64,000 nt of DNA from Penelope pileata (taxonomy: Eukaryota; Chordata; Aves; Galliformes; Cracidae): positions 620,001-684,000 of the forward strand of contig WBMW01005677.1 of NCBI GenBank assembly GCA_013396635.1. The letters are read 5' to 3'. Positions 50,891-63,988 of the stretch are shown here, piece by piece; the stretch's first letter is position 1, and every line of letters begins with the position of its first letter. The position numbers were made by a program, and so were the translations under genes. The notes beneath the pieces are model-generated. The model had not been told where the DNA came from, made no database searches, and saw only the letters and a program-made list of their open reading frames with translations.

Positions 50891-51557
50891 GGATTTCCAT
50901 TCATTTCACTACTACAGATAACTCCATAGATGGTTCTTAAACAGTAGCTTGACATTTTCCTCCTTTCTGTTTTGCTCTACTATTGCAGAGTCATCTTACT
51001 ACAAATTAGCTTAAAGAGGTGGATTACATAATTCAGGATACATTTAAAATCTGGTTAGACAAAGGAGAGAGATAAAGTAGTCTGTTCTGTTTGTCACAAA
51101 TTACTTTTCTACTGTCTTCCATTTGCCTTATATATTTTTACATTTACTGCTGTAACTACTTTGGCTTCAATAGACCCATACAAATCTACAGAGTAAATGG
51201 TACACCAAAATAAATCAACTTCTTGTTTCCTCAGCTAGTCAGATAAACCACAGATCGCAGTACTTTCTATCTGTAGATATTTTGAACAATTTCACTATTA
51301 AACTGAGCCATAACAATCCTTAAATTATTTACTTTAAGCCAACCTGGCATTCGTGGTAATAATGACTCTCCAGGAAAAGTGAACATTATGAAGAAAGAGG
51401 TATATTTAAAAGGATTTACAGATAAAAGAGGAACTTAAGTTTGACAAGCCTATTAATAGCAGGTTCATTAAGTTTCAATTCATTACATATATCACTGACT
51501 ACAAAGGAATTTTTTGTTTTGTTGTAAAAAAAAAAAAAAAGTTATTTCTGACCACCT
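50891..51557. other. Non-coding DNA up to gap
   Basis: AT-rich unique sequence ends in an A15 run (51526-51540) and 17 further bases before the gap. No gene is seen. Confidence 0.5.
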
Positions 51558-51652
51558 NNNNNNNNNNNNNNNNNNNNNNNNNNNNNNNNNNNNNNNNNNN
51601 NNNNNNNNNNNNNNNNNNNNNNNNNNNNNNNNNNNNNNNNNNNNNNNNNNNN
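51558..51652. other. Assembly gap (95 N)
   Basis: A run of N. An A15 tract lies 17 bases to the left and another A15 tract begins immediately at the right edge. The gap was probably caused by a poly(A) homopolymer; the missing part may hold a short insertion with an A-rich tail. Confidence 0.99.
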
Positions 51653-51667
51653 AAAAAAAAAAAAAAA

Positions 51668-52194
51668 GATGTTATAAGTTACAACAAGGAGATAGATAGT
51701 ATAAGCCCTACAAAGATATAGTTCTCTGTCCCTTCTAGGAGACTATGCCCAAATCCAAAAGGCTGAAGTTGCATTTACTTTAAACTTTTAAAAAGGAAAT
51801 GCAAAAGATTCAGGACTGAAATTTCAAAGCTAACTATTGCAGGCTGCTGAACAAAGGAAACTTATTTTCATTCTTGAAGCTTTGATTTTGCTGCTACGTC
51901 ACTGACATTGTGATTTTTAAACTGTTTATTGCCTTTTACTTAAAATTCACCCTCGAGATAAAAAAAAAATCAAGAAACATTGTCATTACAATCCTTTCAA
52001 GACAATTTTTAGTGAAAGCTACTTGTGTTTGCCATTTGAGTATCTATTCAACATTATGTCTGCTTCCCTCCTCTGCTTCTTTTTACATTTCCCTTGAAAA
52101 CAGTCTGACATCAAAGACTTCATCACCAAAATTACACAGCAGGTATCTGGATGAATTAAAACATCTACAGCTAGCACATATAATAAAACACAGT
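51668..52194. other. Non-coding DNA
   Basis: AT-rich unique sequence with no recognised element lies between the gap and the LTR at 52195. Confidence 0.5.
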
Positions 52195-52972
52195 TGTGGG
52201 GGGCAGGCCCTGGGCGGCAGGCGGGTGCCCACCCAGCCGCTCTCTCGCTCCCCTCCTCGCCAGGACAGCAGGAGAAAATAGGTCAGGACAAAGACAGGAG
52301 AGCACTTACCAATTACCAACTGTGGGCAAAACAAACTCAGCTTGGGGAAAAATAATTCCATGTATTGCCAATCAAAAATACAGTAGGATGCTGAGAAACA
52401 AAGACAGCAACTAAAAAAATGCCTTCCCACCACCACCTCCTTCTTTCCGTGCTCAGCTTCACTCCTTCACTCTCACCCGTACCTCCCCAAGCAGCACAGC
52501 AGGATGGGGGCTGCAGTCCGTTCCCAACAGCTCCTCTCTCCTTCCTCCTCACACTTTCCCCCTGCTACAACATGGGGTCCTCCATGAGCTGCAGTCCCTC
52601 CCGAACTGCTGCACCGTGGGCTCCTCCATGGCTGCACGAGGAGATCTGCTCTGCACGGTGCCCATGGGCTGCAGAGGAACATCCTGCTCCACCATGGGCC
52701 TCTCCTGGTACTCCTGCTCCGTGCCTGGAGCACCTCCTGCACTGACCTTGGTGGCAGCAGGGCTGCTTCTCAAGTTTCTTTGCCTCACTCCTCACTTCCC
52801 TGCAGTATTTTTACCTTGTCTCAAATACATTTTCCCCATCTTGACTGCTGGGCCCAGCTGTGCCCTGTGGTGGGGCCTTTGGAGCTGGCTGGAACCGGCT
52901 ATGCCTGGCACTGGGCAGCCCCGGCCTCACCTCACAGAGGCCAACACCTGAGCATCCACACCCAAATCAGCA
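52195..52972 (-). mobile_element. Solo LTR of an avian endogenous retrovirus-like element
   Basis: This is a GC-rich block of about 780 bp with sharp composition edges in AT-rich DNA. From memory it matches a bird LTR family: GGTGCCCACCCAGCCGCTCT near 52.22 kb, then ACAGGAGAGCACTTACCAATTACC, CAAACTCAGCTTGGGG, TATTGCCAATCAAAAATACAGTAGGATG, and repeated 'CTGCTCC...CATGGGCTGCAG' units. Read on the minus strand it begins TG near 52972 and ends CA at 52195. The expected AATAAA signal is degraded to AATACA. No internal gag, pol or env sequence flanks it, so it is probably a solo LTR left by recombination. No target-site duplication can be confirmed. The family name is uncertain. Confidence 0.7.
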
Positions 52973-55900
52973 TTGGTCAGACTGAACTAAATTTGGCCAG
53001 CACGTACCCGGCGCTCATCAGGATGATGGATACATCTCCATCATCCAGCACTGCTGGCACACTCAGGGGAGTCTCTCTCATCATTTTGGACGAGCCCAGT
53101 CCACCTCTGAGTGGAAATCTAGAACGACAATGACACTGCTGGTTTTGACACGCCTGTCCTCACCTGTTGCAGCTAGAAATATTAGGTTTCCTGTTGGTTT
53201 TCCAATGGCTCAGGTCCAAATACTGATGCTCACACATCAGCAGCAAAGTAGAAAATGAAAGGTGGATGAACTCTGGCGTAAACAAGAAATAGGTAAATGT
53301 TCTGATGTCCCCAGGAAAAGCAGGGAAAAATTGTTATTACTTGTGTTTCAAGCTGGACTACACAGGACTACACGGGTTTACTCTCTATTACCCCCTAAAT
53401 AACAAATGGTTCTTCTTTTTAAAAGCTTGCTCCTAGCAACAAAACACAGCAGATTGGGGTGGATGGTCTTAAAGCCTTTCTGCAATGAAAGGGGGGAAAT
53501 AGGAGATTTTTCATCCGTGCCCATACCCCTTGATCCAGTTTTCTCTAGGCCTGGCATATTAACAAGACAATTACCTGCAGGAACTGTCTCAGGAGATTAT
53601 TTTTCTGTAAGGACAAGTGAGGCACGTGGAAATAATATGGTTGAAGCTGGAACTCGTTCGGTGCATTGGTGCTAGCAGGTCTTTTTAAATGTCCTGCTAT
53701 GGGATATTTAATGAAAACAAGCAATAAGAAGTCTAAGTACCTGTCTTACTGCTTATATTTTAATCATGGATATCAATATTTAGTCCTGGATTGTTCTCAG
53801 GTAAATCAGAGTAAAGCCAGAGAACCTACATTTGCTGCTCCAGATTCACAAAAATAGACCGAGGAACAATAGCTTTGCACAGCAACTGTAGCACTGATTA
53901 CACGTCCTCTAAGCCATAGCACACTGCAGGTATATTCAACTTCTTACTAAGCACAGCATTTAAGAAAATCCCACTGAAATAAAATAACTGAAAAATACGA
54001 GAAACGCTTTAACTGAAAGAAACTGACATCAGAAAAAAGATAATTTTGAGTTTTCAGCACCCCATCTGTTGCAACTAATGACATTAAAGTGAGAGAGGAA
54101 ACATTTTAACTTAACCTTCTCAAGCAGTTTACCCAGTGAGATCAGTCAGGGCCGAGGATAACGTGCCGTGAGAGGTCATATCACTGTAGCACTGTATTTA
54201 CAGGATGTCAAGAAGCTCAGGGGAACTGTGTGGAGGTCTATACAAGTTCTCCTGCAGCAGTGCAGAGGGAATCCTGGATCATTAAAAATTAATTTCCTTG
54301 GATTCTCTGATGTGTAGTTTGCAATACACAAATACGACACCGTATATCATTAGCCAAAGAAAAGACATCCCACACTGGAACTGGATGCAACAATTGAACA
54401 GCTTTAGATGTTCAGTAAATTGACAACTATGCACCACAATTCTGGTACGTCAGACCCCAAACTCCCTGAAATTGCAATATTTATCTCCAAAACCATAACT
54501 GTCTAAACATTTACATCAAGTTTCTTCCATAAAACACACATTGAAAGTTTAGAAATGTTGACTGAATCATTTCCTGTGACTCAGTGATCTGCTATTGCAT
54601 CTGTGCAGAACACCAGGAGAGCTGTTTTTAGCTTGACAATTTTACAATTCAATGGAATGTTAATGGCCTCTTAAATTTCATATAAAACAGCTTCTTATCA
54701 TGTCCTTAATCTCTTATCAGATGTTATCTCAAGTGAAAAAAAAAACTCAAGGCCAGATTATAACCATGGAGAGAAGTAGTAAGAAAATTCTCCCATGCAA
54801 CCGATCTCAGATTGAAGATTAGCAGCAACTGTGTGCCAGCTATTTCCTGTGATTGATCAGATATCTAGAGAATCATTACTCTGTTCCCCTGGTCGTATGT
54901 TACCCAGGACACACCAAGAGAAGGGGGGGGGGTTGCTGCTGGAGTTAGAAGTTGTAAACCTCCTCCTGCTATGAGCCAAAAGTAGTTTGCCGTGCTCTGA
55001 AGCCACTCTCAGAGCAAATCGCAGACATACAGGCTGTTGCAGCTATCTCTTCAAAGCTAGCTCAAGGCAACATCAAATTTTACCCAATCTTTAGATTTTA
55101 AATGGAGCAAAGCCCACATCCCATTGGATATTGTCTCTGGATCAGTACGGATCCTCTGCTTTTTAAGCAGGTTTCACCTCCCCTCCTGCCATATGCAATA
55201 ATCCCAGAAACAAAACTGGTGCGCGTCTGTACAAACTCTTATGGAAAGAGAGAAACTGAATACCACGCTGTGCTGGCACATGGACAGAGTAAACAAGCTG
55301 AAAAGAGAGAGATGCTTTCCCTCACCCTCCCTTTCTAGCCCTACCACTCACTTGAACTGTAAATTTAAAATGTCTGAAAAGTAGGTTAAAATATCACTAA
55401 CTTTATTTCTTTTAAAGCACACTTTTCCACTGACACCTTGATAAAGACATTCAGCTTTTAGAACGCACTGTTTGTTTGGTTTAGGAGAAGCTCTTACTAT
55501 GCGATCGCTGAAAGCAGATAGGAGAGAGCGGACTGCACGGCTTTTGTTGAGCCTGCATTTTAGAGCAAATATCTTTGAAGCACAGCCCACTGAGAAGAAC
55601 AGCTTTTTACAGGAAACAGAAGAAAATACTGTGTGCTCAAGACAAATGGGATTTTCCTCGGGCAAGAAAGATGTAATAAACATCTCAATACAAAATTAGT
55701 TAGGAAATATGAAAGGTTGGGGGCTGAACTCTGCTTTTACAAAGACAAAGGAAGAAAATGCCTATGCCGAAAGACCTACAAATTCCTCTAGAGCAGATTT
55801 TAGATATAACCAAAAAAATTTAAGTGAGTGCTCTGATATATGCCTGCAAACCAGCCAATATGACAACAGCGTGTAAGAAGTGGCAGAAACGTGGAACCTT

Positions 55901-57716
55901 TCCATCCCATCACAGCACGCCAACAGACCAAAGCCATTTAGCTGCTGTAACTCACCACATTCCTTATCACCCCTGTTTCTCACGTGGTCAGAACCTCACT
56001 CCCACCTGCACCTGATAACAGCATTTCCCCGGCTTCCCCTCCAGCTACTGCTCTGCATGGCTCCACCTCCCTCCCCCTGCGCCCAGGACCTCAGGCTGCC
56101 GTCCACACCTCCACTGCCACCACCTCATGGTGCTCCAGTCACCTCCCTGCTCTGCATCCCTTCTCACTGCCAGCTGCTGCACTGTTTGCTGGAATTTTTC
56201 ACTTACCACTACCTGCAGGTAACAACTTAAAGACAAAACTGCAGAGCCCAGTCCCATCCGAAGAGCTAGAGCAGGTGTGAGTTGCTAACACCTCTACCAC
56301 TAAAAACAGGTCTCGCTGTTGGTGGATTCTGTCAACATTTGAGGAAGGTAATTTTTAAAAGAACAAAGTATGCAGGAAGTTTAACGCTCCAAAGTTTTAA
56401 ATGTAGGTTTTCCCACAGTTCTGTCACAGAGAGAAGGGTCTTCAGCAGCAAAGAATAGCGTATGGTCTTGAGTGAAAGGGGCCGGTTTTTGTTCTGGTCA
56501 ACTGAGTGTTAAAGTTATCAGTCACCCAAGGCAATCTGTCCACCAGAAATCAGACTTACAAAATAAAATGACTTGCTTTTCTTGGCCCAGAAATACAGTT
56601 CTCTCTGGCCTTAATTAATTTGTCTGTATTTGGGAGAATGTTCCTATGTTTAACTATTAGCGCATAATCGTTGTGGGACCGAGGCAAAAATTGTTGGTAG
56701 ATATTTGACCTGCCTTTCCCTATTTAGTCATCACTTTTGAAGACCTTTGTATTTATGGCTCATGTCTTCTTGCTCTGATCTGAACAGCCAGAGGAACAAC
56801 TGCATGCAGCAAAGCAGCGAAGTTTGCTGCCAAGCAAAAAATCTGAATCCCACATGCTTCACACTCAGTCTTTTATTGCTGTTTGACTTCTACTTATCTA
56901 TCCTTTGTTAGATTTTGTTAGAGATGAAATAATTCATGTGAAAAAAAAAATGAATTAGAGGGCATTAAACAGAGAAAATCAACATCTAAGTCAGCAAAAT
57001 CAGCAAAGTTCAGGAAAATTCAGACAGGTGAAGAGCTAAAAAAGCAGTTCACCTATCAATTCCTCAAGCAAGCAAAAAAAAGGAAAAGTTTTCAATTTGA
57101 ACATTAAAAAAGTGCTTTAAGTGGCATAAAGCCACAGCTTTAAGTTTGATGAGTAGCTAAGACAAACTAATGGTTCCCTGCAGCTGAAAGTATGAGATCC
57201 ATCTGTTCCTTATTTCTTCTCCTGCTTCTCTCCTTCTATGCCCCAGCTCTCTTCCTCTTCCCCTGCTCACAGCCACATCATCTATTGTCACATTTTGTGG
57301 CTGGAGCATCAGCCACCTCTATGGATTGATTCAGTTCTGTGAAATGGCAGAAAACCATCCATAACATAAAGGGCAGAAATGGTCTGTCATTTCAGTGAGT
57401 TAAATCAGTTCCTGGAGAGATACAAGTGTTAGAGAAGATTCAAATTTATGATGGGAAGAGAAAGAGAGAAGGGTAGAGGACTTCACCTTTTTGGAAGTAG
57501 TGAGCTAGTCTGTCTGCTCACTATGTCTCATTTGACTACTCCCTAAAAAGACTGCACGAAAAGTGGTTTTCACCTACATATTCCAAACCTGGTATAGACC
57601 TCAAACTGATCTCAGATATATGGTAGCTATCCTGGAATTGCATCAAAATTAGCATATTTATTCAGGAACTGGACTTCCTTCTATGGATTCAGAGCACTCC
57701 ATCCTGCTTTTCTTAG
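52973..57716. other. Non-coding DNA, no certain gene
   Basis: Unique sequence. At about 55.48-55.70 kb, plus strand, a good acceptor (TTTGGTTTAG) precedes a 70-codon open frame that ends in a stop and has charged composition (SLKADRRERTARLLL). This is an exon candidate of low certainty. A C/T-rich stretch at 56.04-56.19 kb is unusually GC-rich for its surroundings. A G10 run is at 54923-54932. Confidence 0.45.
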
Positions 57717-58247
57717 TATTTTGGCCTTTACATCTCATTTCCCCATTATTCAGTGGAGCTGTTTTTAATGACTGGGACAAAAAACCTTCTGTCTAGGGTT
57801 CAGCAGCCCTTTTTCTGGCTTCAGAGTAGCAAGAACTATCTGAACTCAGATGTTCCCAAAACACCAACCTACAAAGAAACCTCTGCTCACTATTCATCCT
57901 GGCTTGAAGGTAGAGCAGATACATAAAATTCTGAAGCTTCCTCCTGGCTCAGAAAGGGTTCCATGCTCAGCTCCATGTTTGCAAAAGAGATCTGGAAAAA
58001 ATGTTCTTTGTCTGAACATTATTGTTCCTTGGGGGTGGCAGAGCATGCCCCTTCTGCAAGAGAGAATAGGCTGCAAGGCCCCCCATGGCACACAGCAGCT
58101 CCCAGGGAATCTGTGATAGGCCAATACCCCCCTATGCCTCTAAACCATCCACAATCCCCGACAGCCACCATGTCAAATGACAATAGGGCAGAATCCCCAG
58201 AAGAGTTTCAGTCTTCTGACAATGAATTGAGAACTTTATTAGAATAA
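57717..58247 (+). other. Exon-like or decayed reading frame, unidentified
   Basis: From a strong acceptor (CTTTTCTTAG at 57716) one plus-strand frame runs 177 codons to the stop at 58245-58247, with a single TAA at 57924-57926. A donor-like AAG|GTAGAG at 57909 lies just before that stop and would give a 193-base exon. Composition is protein-like but no domain is recognised. By a rough estimate, frames with one stop over this length are expected about once by chance in 64 kb. It could be a real exon plus intron, an old retrocopy or chance. Confidence 0.2.
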
Positions 58248-59640
58248 GTAGACCAGAATTCCCCTTAAGAAGGCACTCCCAAAGTATGGTCCACGAGGCC
58301 AGCCTAAACGCTGTGAGGCTGGCCTGCAAAACTCTATTAAAAGCAATGTTTTCAACATTGTCTCTTTTACAGGTTTGATGAAACAGCTCAGTGGCAGTGC
58401 CGGAGAAAGAACAAGGCTAACAGTCCTCCACCGGTCGGAAACTTTGGGAACTTCTACCTCATACCACTTTTCTCATATCCTCCTACTCCTGGCAGAGTTT
58501 TTCAGCCAGATATCCTGTTACAGACTTGAAGTTGCAGCAGGTCCATCACTGCTTCCTCTCTCCAGCGAGGCTCTGGTTCTTCTGAAGGTTCCAGAGCTGC
58601 ACTTGGGGTCAGCTTGGTGACCACCCTGCCAACCTTGCCATCCTCACCTTGAGAGAACTTCTGCCTGTTCAGTTCTTCTGGGCACTGACCTCTGCAGGGG
58701 TGGACTCTCCTTGAGAGGCCTTTTGCCTGGTTTCCAGCATGACTAACATTAACCTTCACCGCACACCACAGTTCAGTAAAGTTTACATACCTCAGCCAAC
58801 GGCAGTCCCATATGGTCTACCTCCAGTGACAGTGATGTCAGCAGGTATTGCCCAACATTTTCCCTATTTAGTTTTATTGCCTCTAGATTGCCTGATTGCA
58901 TCTTGCGTAAGATTTCTGTGTTTGAGGGGGAAGACCTGAAAACGCTGGATTTTGACACCTACAAGCTTCCTGTCACTTACACCAGGCCACTTGAAAGGAA
59001 AGTGGACCTCTCACTTCGGCAGTAGTGTTCCCAGCTGCTGACTGGCAGAGTGCCGGATGAGATTGCCCTGTAGCCAAGAGGAGCTCACATGGCTAGTTTT
59101 GCTGCATACTTCTCTCCTGCTCTCCTTTACCAGTCTGATCCCTTGTGAAATGAGTGACCTGGATGTTGTATGCTTAAAACCACGCTGCATTTTACAATGC
59201 CTGCAACATTACAGACCTAAGAGACTGCTCTTCACCATGGCTATTCCTTCCAAGAAATGAGAAGATGCCTTTCTAAGATCCATTCCTGTTGTTTTAGGTA
59301 GAAGTATTTCTGCAAATTTGGATCAGCCACTAGTTGCAACACAGGAAAGTCACACGGGCTTAGTGCCATTCAGCAGCTACTGCTCAAACTGGACTTCACG
59401 TCTCAGAGGTGGTATTGTTCTAAGCTCTGCTCTTAACCTACCCTTCACTGATGGATGTCCCCAAACCCTATTCCCACACAGGCCGTGTATCTTCCTATTA
59501 CATCCTACCGTATACTCTATCCACCTCTTGTCCTGCAACCAACATGGGGAATCTTTGAATATTTGGTTCATTCACTAAATGAAAAAATGTGACTACAGAA
59601 TTACAAATGCTGCATGAGGTAACCAACAGGAAGTGTAGTA
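58248..59640 (+). other. Further exon-like segments, unresolved
   Basis: Several short open stretches have splice-like borders. A TTTTACAG acceptor at 58374 leads to about 50 codons beginning FDETAQWQCRRKNKANS. At 58738-58844, 107 bases lie between TTTCCAG and CAG|GTATTG. An EDLKTLDFDTYKLP stretch lies near 58.93-59.03 kb, and a TTGTTTTAG acceptor is near 59.3 kb. These sit in different frames with no consistent joining that I could trust. If related, they would suggest a multi-exon gene or a frameshifted retrocopy. Confidence 0.15.
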
Positions 59641-59670
59641 TACACAACTCCCTTCGTGTTTATTTTGCCT

Positions 59671-59687
59671 TTTTTTTTTTTTTTTCA
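59671..59687. repeat. Poly(T) run
   Basis: About 17 uninterrupted T residues. On the minus strand it is a poly(A) run, but no retroposon body is seen beside it. Confidence 0.9.
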
Positions 59688-59689
59688 AG

Positions 59690-62600
59690 TGAAGATGCAA
59701 TAGCTTGCATTTTTTGAGCAGTAGCTGTGGTCAGTTTTGGATGTGCTTGATGCTTGTCTCATGATTATACCAATTCTGCAACATGTCATTAGCCTCTTTT
59801 GAAAACACTGACTTTGTAAAACTCTCCTGGATACACAGTGGGAGAACACATCACCTTTAAATGTCTCCTCAGTCAGTATGGCACTTCAATCTGACCTTAA
59901 ACTAGTCTCCAGCTATCTCTCCTGTTTACAGACATAAAGTAAAGCTGCTCCTGGAGTTGTATTAAGAATCAGTCTTGCTGCTTCAATGGGAAGGAGCCCA
60001 GATTACAGACCTGCTGCCTACTACACTTCCTCACTCCCTAGAAACTTTCCCCTAGCACGCATCATATACTACGATGACAGACACACTGGAAACTTGTCAA
60101 TTTGACTTGAGAAAGGTAGGGACAAAGAATGTATTTAGAAGCTAAATACTAGACTGTGTTTTGAAGTGACAAGAAGTCTGAGTTTTTCTTAGCAGTTTCA
60201 GTTTCCTGTCCTTTTTTCTGTTCTTGGCACTACATTTTCACCTTTCTTCTTGTCCTTGTACCCACAGGATGAATGACATTCCTTTGTGCACATATGGAGG
60301 AAAACTGTCAGCAAGAAGCAGAAACAAAGTGAAGTACTGGCCTATATCCTGCGAATTGTCAATACTTTTTAAAAATGTGCTATTGTTGAAAACTGTTCCA
60401 ACACCCTCAGAGCAGTGCAAGTCCCGTAAACACTGCTTTGGGGAACACAGTCACATTAGCAATGCCCATCAGTGAGGACAGCAGCAGACACCAGATAAGC
60501 AGAAACAGTTGCAATTAGTGCTCTAAAGACTGCAGAGAAACGTGTAATAATTGTTTTCATTCAGTGGATGCTAACACTGTAACCAAAAGCGCAGGACAAT
60601 CTGCAGGTGTAAGTAAGCACACAGCTTCTAACACCAGGTAACTCTGCCATGTGTGTATTCTTCACTTACTAGACCCATTTTCACAAATGAAAAAGCTATA
60701 GCTGCTCATTCCCTGATGCTATAAACCATATCCACTCCTGGCCATATTGACCTCATCATCCTAGTATTTGTATTTTTTCCTCATCCTGGCAAATATGTAA
60801 AATATTGTTTCGTACCATTATAACCTTCCATTAATGGCTGAGGAGTTAATTTAAATTTGTGATACAAAGATCGCAGTAGTCTTCATTGTACCAATACATT
60901 TCATGAGGGAATTTCTTTTGAAACAAGACGCAATTCTGAACTAATCTTTTTACACTGAAATGCTTCTGAAAACTCCTGCTACCCCCTAGGAGGTGTATTA
61001 CTTTCATAAACAGTTACGCAGTATGTACACACAGTGTCAGTTTTGCAAAGTACTCTAAAAAGCAAATATGTATATATGTATTCATGAATCAAACAGTATA
61101 CAGAAATAAGAAAAAGTATCTGTAAATTACACTCATTCTGAAGAGCAGCATTCTCCTGGTCACAAGCCTTGGGATGCAAGGTCACCCCATTTGCTGATGT
61201 TGAACGAGTAAACCTACAACAGCACTTAAGCATGCACGAAACTTTCCTTCGCAGAACACTTATGTTCCCCACAAGCTCCTGTACAGATGTTGTAACAAGT
61301 CTGCTAGAAATTAAAACTAGTTCAAGCTGTTAAATATCTTTCACTTCCTTCTCTGGGTCTCTCTTTGCAGATTGGAGGCCAGAAATAAAACAAGTACACA
61401 CTCAGCAAAGGACCAAGAAAGCCTTTAAATATTTGTACTCTGCAGCCAAGGCAGGGTGGGGGTGGAATAAGCCTATCCTATTTATCCTACTACATTTATT
61501 ATGAACAGTCTACACTATTCAAAACAGACATTCCAGTTTAACATTTTAACTTACTTACCTATCAAGAGCAACACTGCTGGGAAATCACACGAGTACTTAC
61601 AGGCTTGCTTTTTACTAGCCATAAAATAATTTCAGTAAAGGGTGCAATGTTTTTAGCGAAACTATTAGGCGAATACAGGCCTAGCAAGGAGGATAAAATT
61701 CCTTATTCCAGTACACAGAATCGTACCAGTAATAATTGCGTTCGGGGAAGGGGAAGTTGTATTCTTACAACTACACCGATATAAATTGAAGCAGGATGAG
61801 TAAGAACAAACTGTTCTGCACATGCATATCCTCTTTCAGATCCAGTTGTGTAGGATGAACCAGCCTCCGCTCCTGGCCGCTGCTCCTAACCCATCCGCTG
61901 CAGGTTACCGCTGGCAGAGCCCTGCTAACAGAAGAGTCTGCAGGAGCACTCACACCAGTCCAGGCAGCGAGGTCATCGGCTGTTTCAGTCAAATCTAGCT
62001 GTGCCTGTAGCGGATGAGGTAAGCACACTTACTTCCATTGCAAGATTTATCAGGGTGATACTTTTCAGCAGCAAGGTTGGCAATGAAGAGACGATATTTT
62101 GACATCCCCTGCCAGCCCCGCTATTTGCAAAGTCAGCAGCTGTCACCACAGCCTTAAGCGACTGATTCAGAACAAAGCAATGCCTGTCAGGATCCCACAT
62201 TTGGCCCTGCTCAGCCTGCAATTTACCCACTCCTGGGTGAACTATTAAGATCTGAAGATATTGATTTATAACTTCATACCTCTACATTGCCTCAACAATG
62301 CCATTAGCATACAGTTAAACACAAATCACTATTTGCATCACCGATGGACATGTGACTACTGACTCCAACAGTTCTTAGAGTTGAGCTGTTCTTCTTTCTT
62401 ACAAGAACTGAAATGCACACTCACCTTCTGCAGAAATGGTCTGAAAATTCAAAGGGCTTCAGTGATAACTTGAGTGTTTTGGTCCATTACTCTGCAACGG
62501 CATTATGAATGAAAGAGACCTCATATGCAGATGGTTAAAAAAACATTCAGTTGTATCAATGATGAGCTAGGAGACAAAACTACCATCATCTTTGGTTTAC

Positions 62601-63988
62601 AAGATTCCTGTAAGATTATCTGGTCACAAATTTCTTCTCCAGTCAAATGCATGGTCCCACTGTTTAGCTTGAAATGTTACTAGCCAATATGATGTCACTC
62701 AAATCCTCTGTTGTGTGTCTACACAAAAACAAAATCACTAACACTGAAGTGTTGGCTTCACAATTAGAGGAAAAGCTCATTAAGTGAGTTGCTTAAGCGA
62801 GTTGCTCTGATATATTGACCTTACATCTTTGCCACTGTGTTTTTAACCTAATGATCCTCCCTCTATTCACACACTATCACGGCACTCGTTACTACTGACG
62901 GCAAATCTGAGGTACAGCTCTTTAAAGTATTCTGGAGTATAATGAGGTACTACAATACAAAGTCCTATACTCTAGGTTGAAGGTAGAGCACTTGTATTAA
63001 CATCTTCACTTGACTATGGCCAGAACATGAAGGTTTTCTTGCATAGCTCTGCTAAGGAGGGTCTTCTGTTGTTGTTGTTGTTAAGTAGTAAATCTGATGA
63101 TGGGTACAACATTGTACTTTTTCTATAGTACTACTACATGTACGGAGTCACTGACGCAGCTTATTAGTCAGATATTTGCCATAGGTACCCACAGAATCTC
63201 AGGTCACTCCTCAGCTAGAAAGGTGCACTCAGGATTGCAGAGGGGATGGAATCTGTTCCTTGAGACAGAGGGCAAAAATCCACATCTTCCATCAAAAATC
63301 AGATGTGGTCAAAAGAAACCACAAAAAACCCTCACGACATAGCTTATGTCTACAGTGCCATGGGAATTAACACATAATATAATCACTTTGCACACTAAGC
63401 GAAAAAAAGTCTTCAGTTAATAAATGAATGGAATTCAAAACGTAAATAAATACACAAGCTGCTAAGCTTTAACAACATATATAGGTTTCAGGGTCAACAA
63501 TCTTCTGATTAGATTAGCAAACAATACACATAAATACATTTGATTTCATGATAAAACAACTCTATATTTATAAAATTAAACTAACATTCCCTTGAAATAC
63601 GTTTCTTTCCACAGCACCATGAATGTAGTTACCACTCCAGTCAGGGATGTAAGAATGACTTTCTGAGGCTTCCTACAAACTCTGCCCTTCTCTTGCTAGT
63701 GTTTCTTCTTCCACATTCTACCTAAGTTGTGATAAAAGGTGTATATGTGGCACCACTAGTTATTAAAACATGAGACATTAACTGATGGGTGGCTGATACT
63801 CTCCAGTGCTTTGCTTTTCAGAAATCAGACAGAGAGCAGGAATCTCAGACCTTGTCTTCATCCAATATCCACATTAAAAGAATTCTTTAAACTCTGAAAT
63901 TTTCCCAGGGTGGAATTAAAGAACTGAAAGCCTTTTTCCCATTATACTAATGTATGCATATCTTCAGAGAAAATAAAATAAGGACTCA
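59690..63988. other. Non-coding DNA, nothing recognised
   Basis: Unique AT-rich sequence with a five-unit GTT repeat at 63068-63082. No gene or mobile element is supported. Confidence 0.5.

Noticed and set aside
50509..50955. 148-codon minus-strand open frame
   Set aside because: It overlaps the decayed CR1 at 50182-50890. Only short parts match ORF2, and the rest is out of the ancestral phase.
52419..53133. Several overlapping proline/alanine/serine-rich open frames on both strands
   Set aside because: They are in or next to the GC-rich LTR, where stop codons are scarce by composition. Frames open on both strands at once argue against coding.
58374..58530. WQCRRKNK resembling the third helix of a homeodomain
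   Set aside because: The homeodomain pattern needs W-F-Q-N-R-R. One residue is missing and the rest of the domain is not found upstream.
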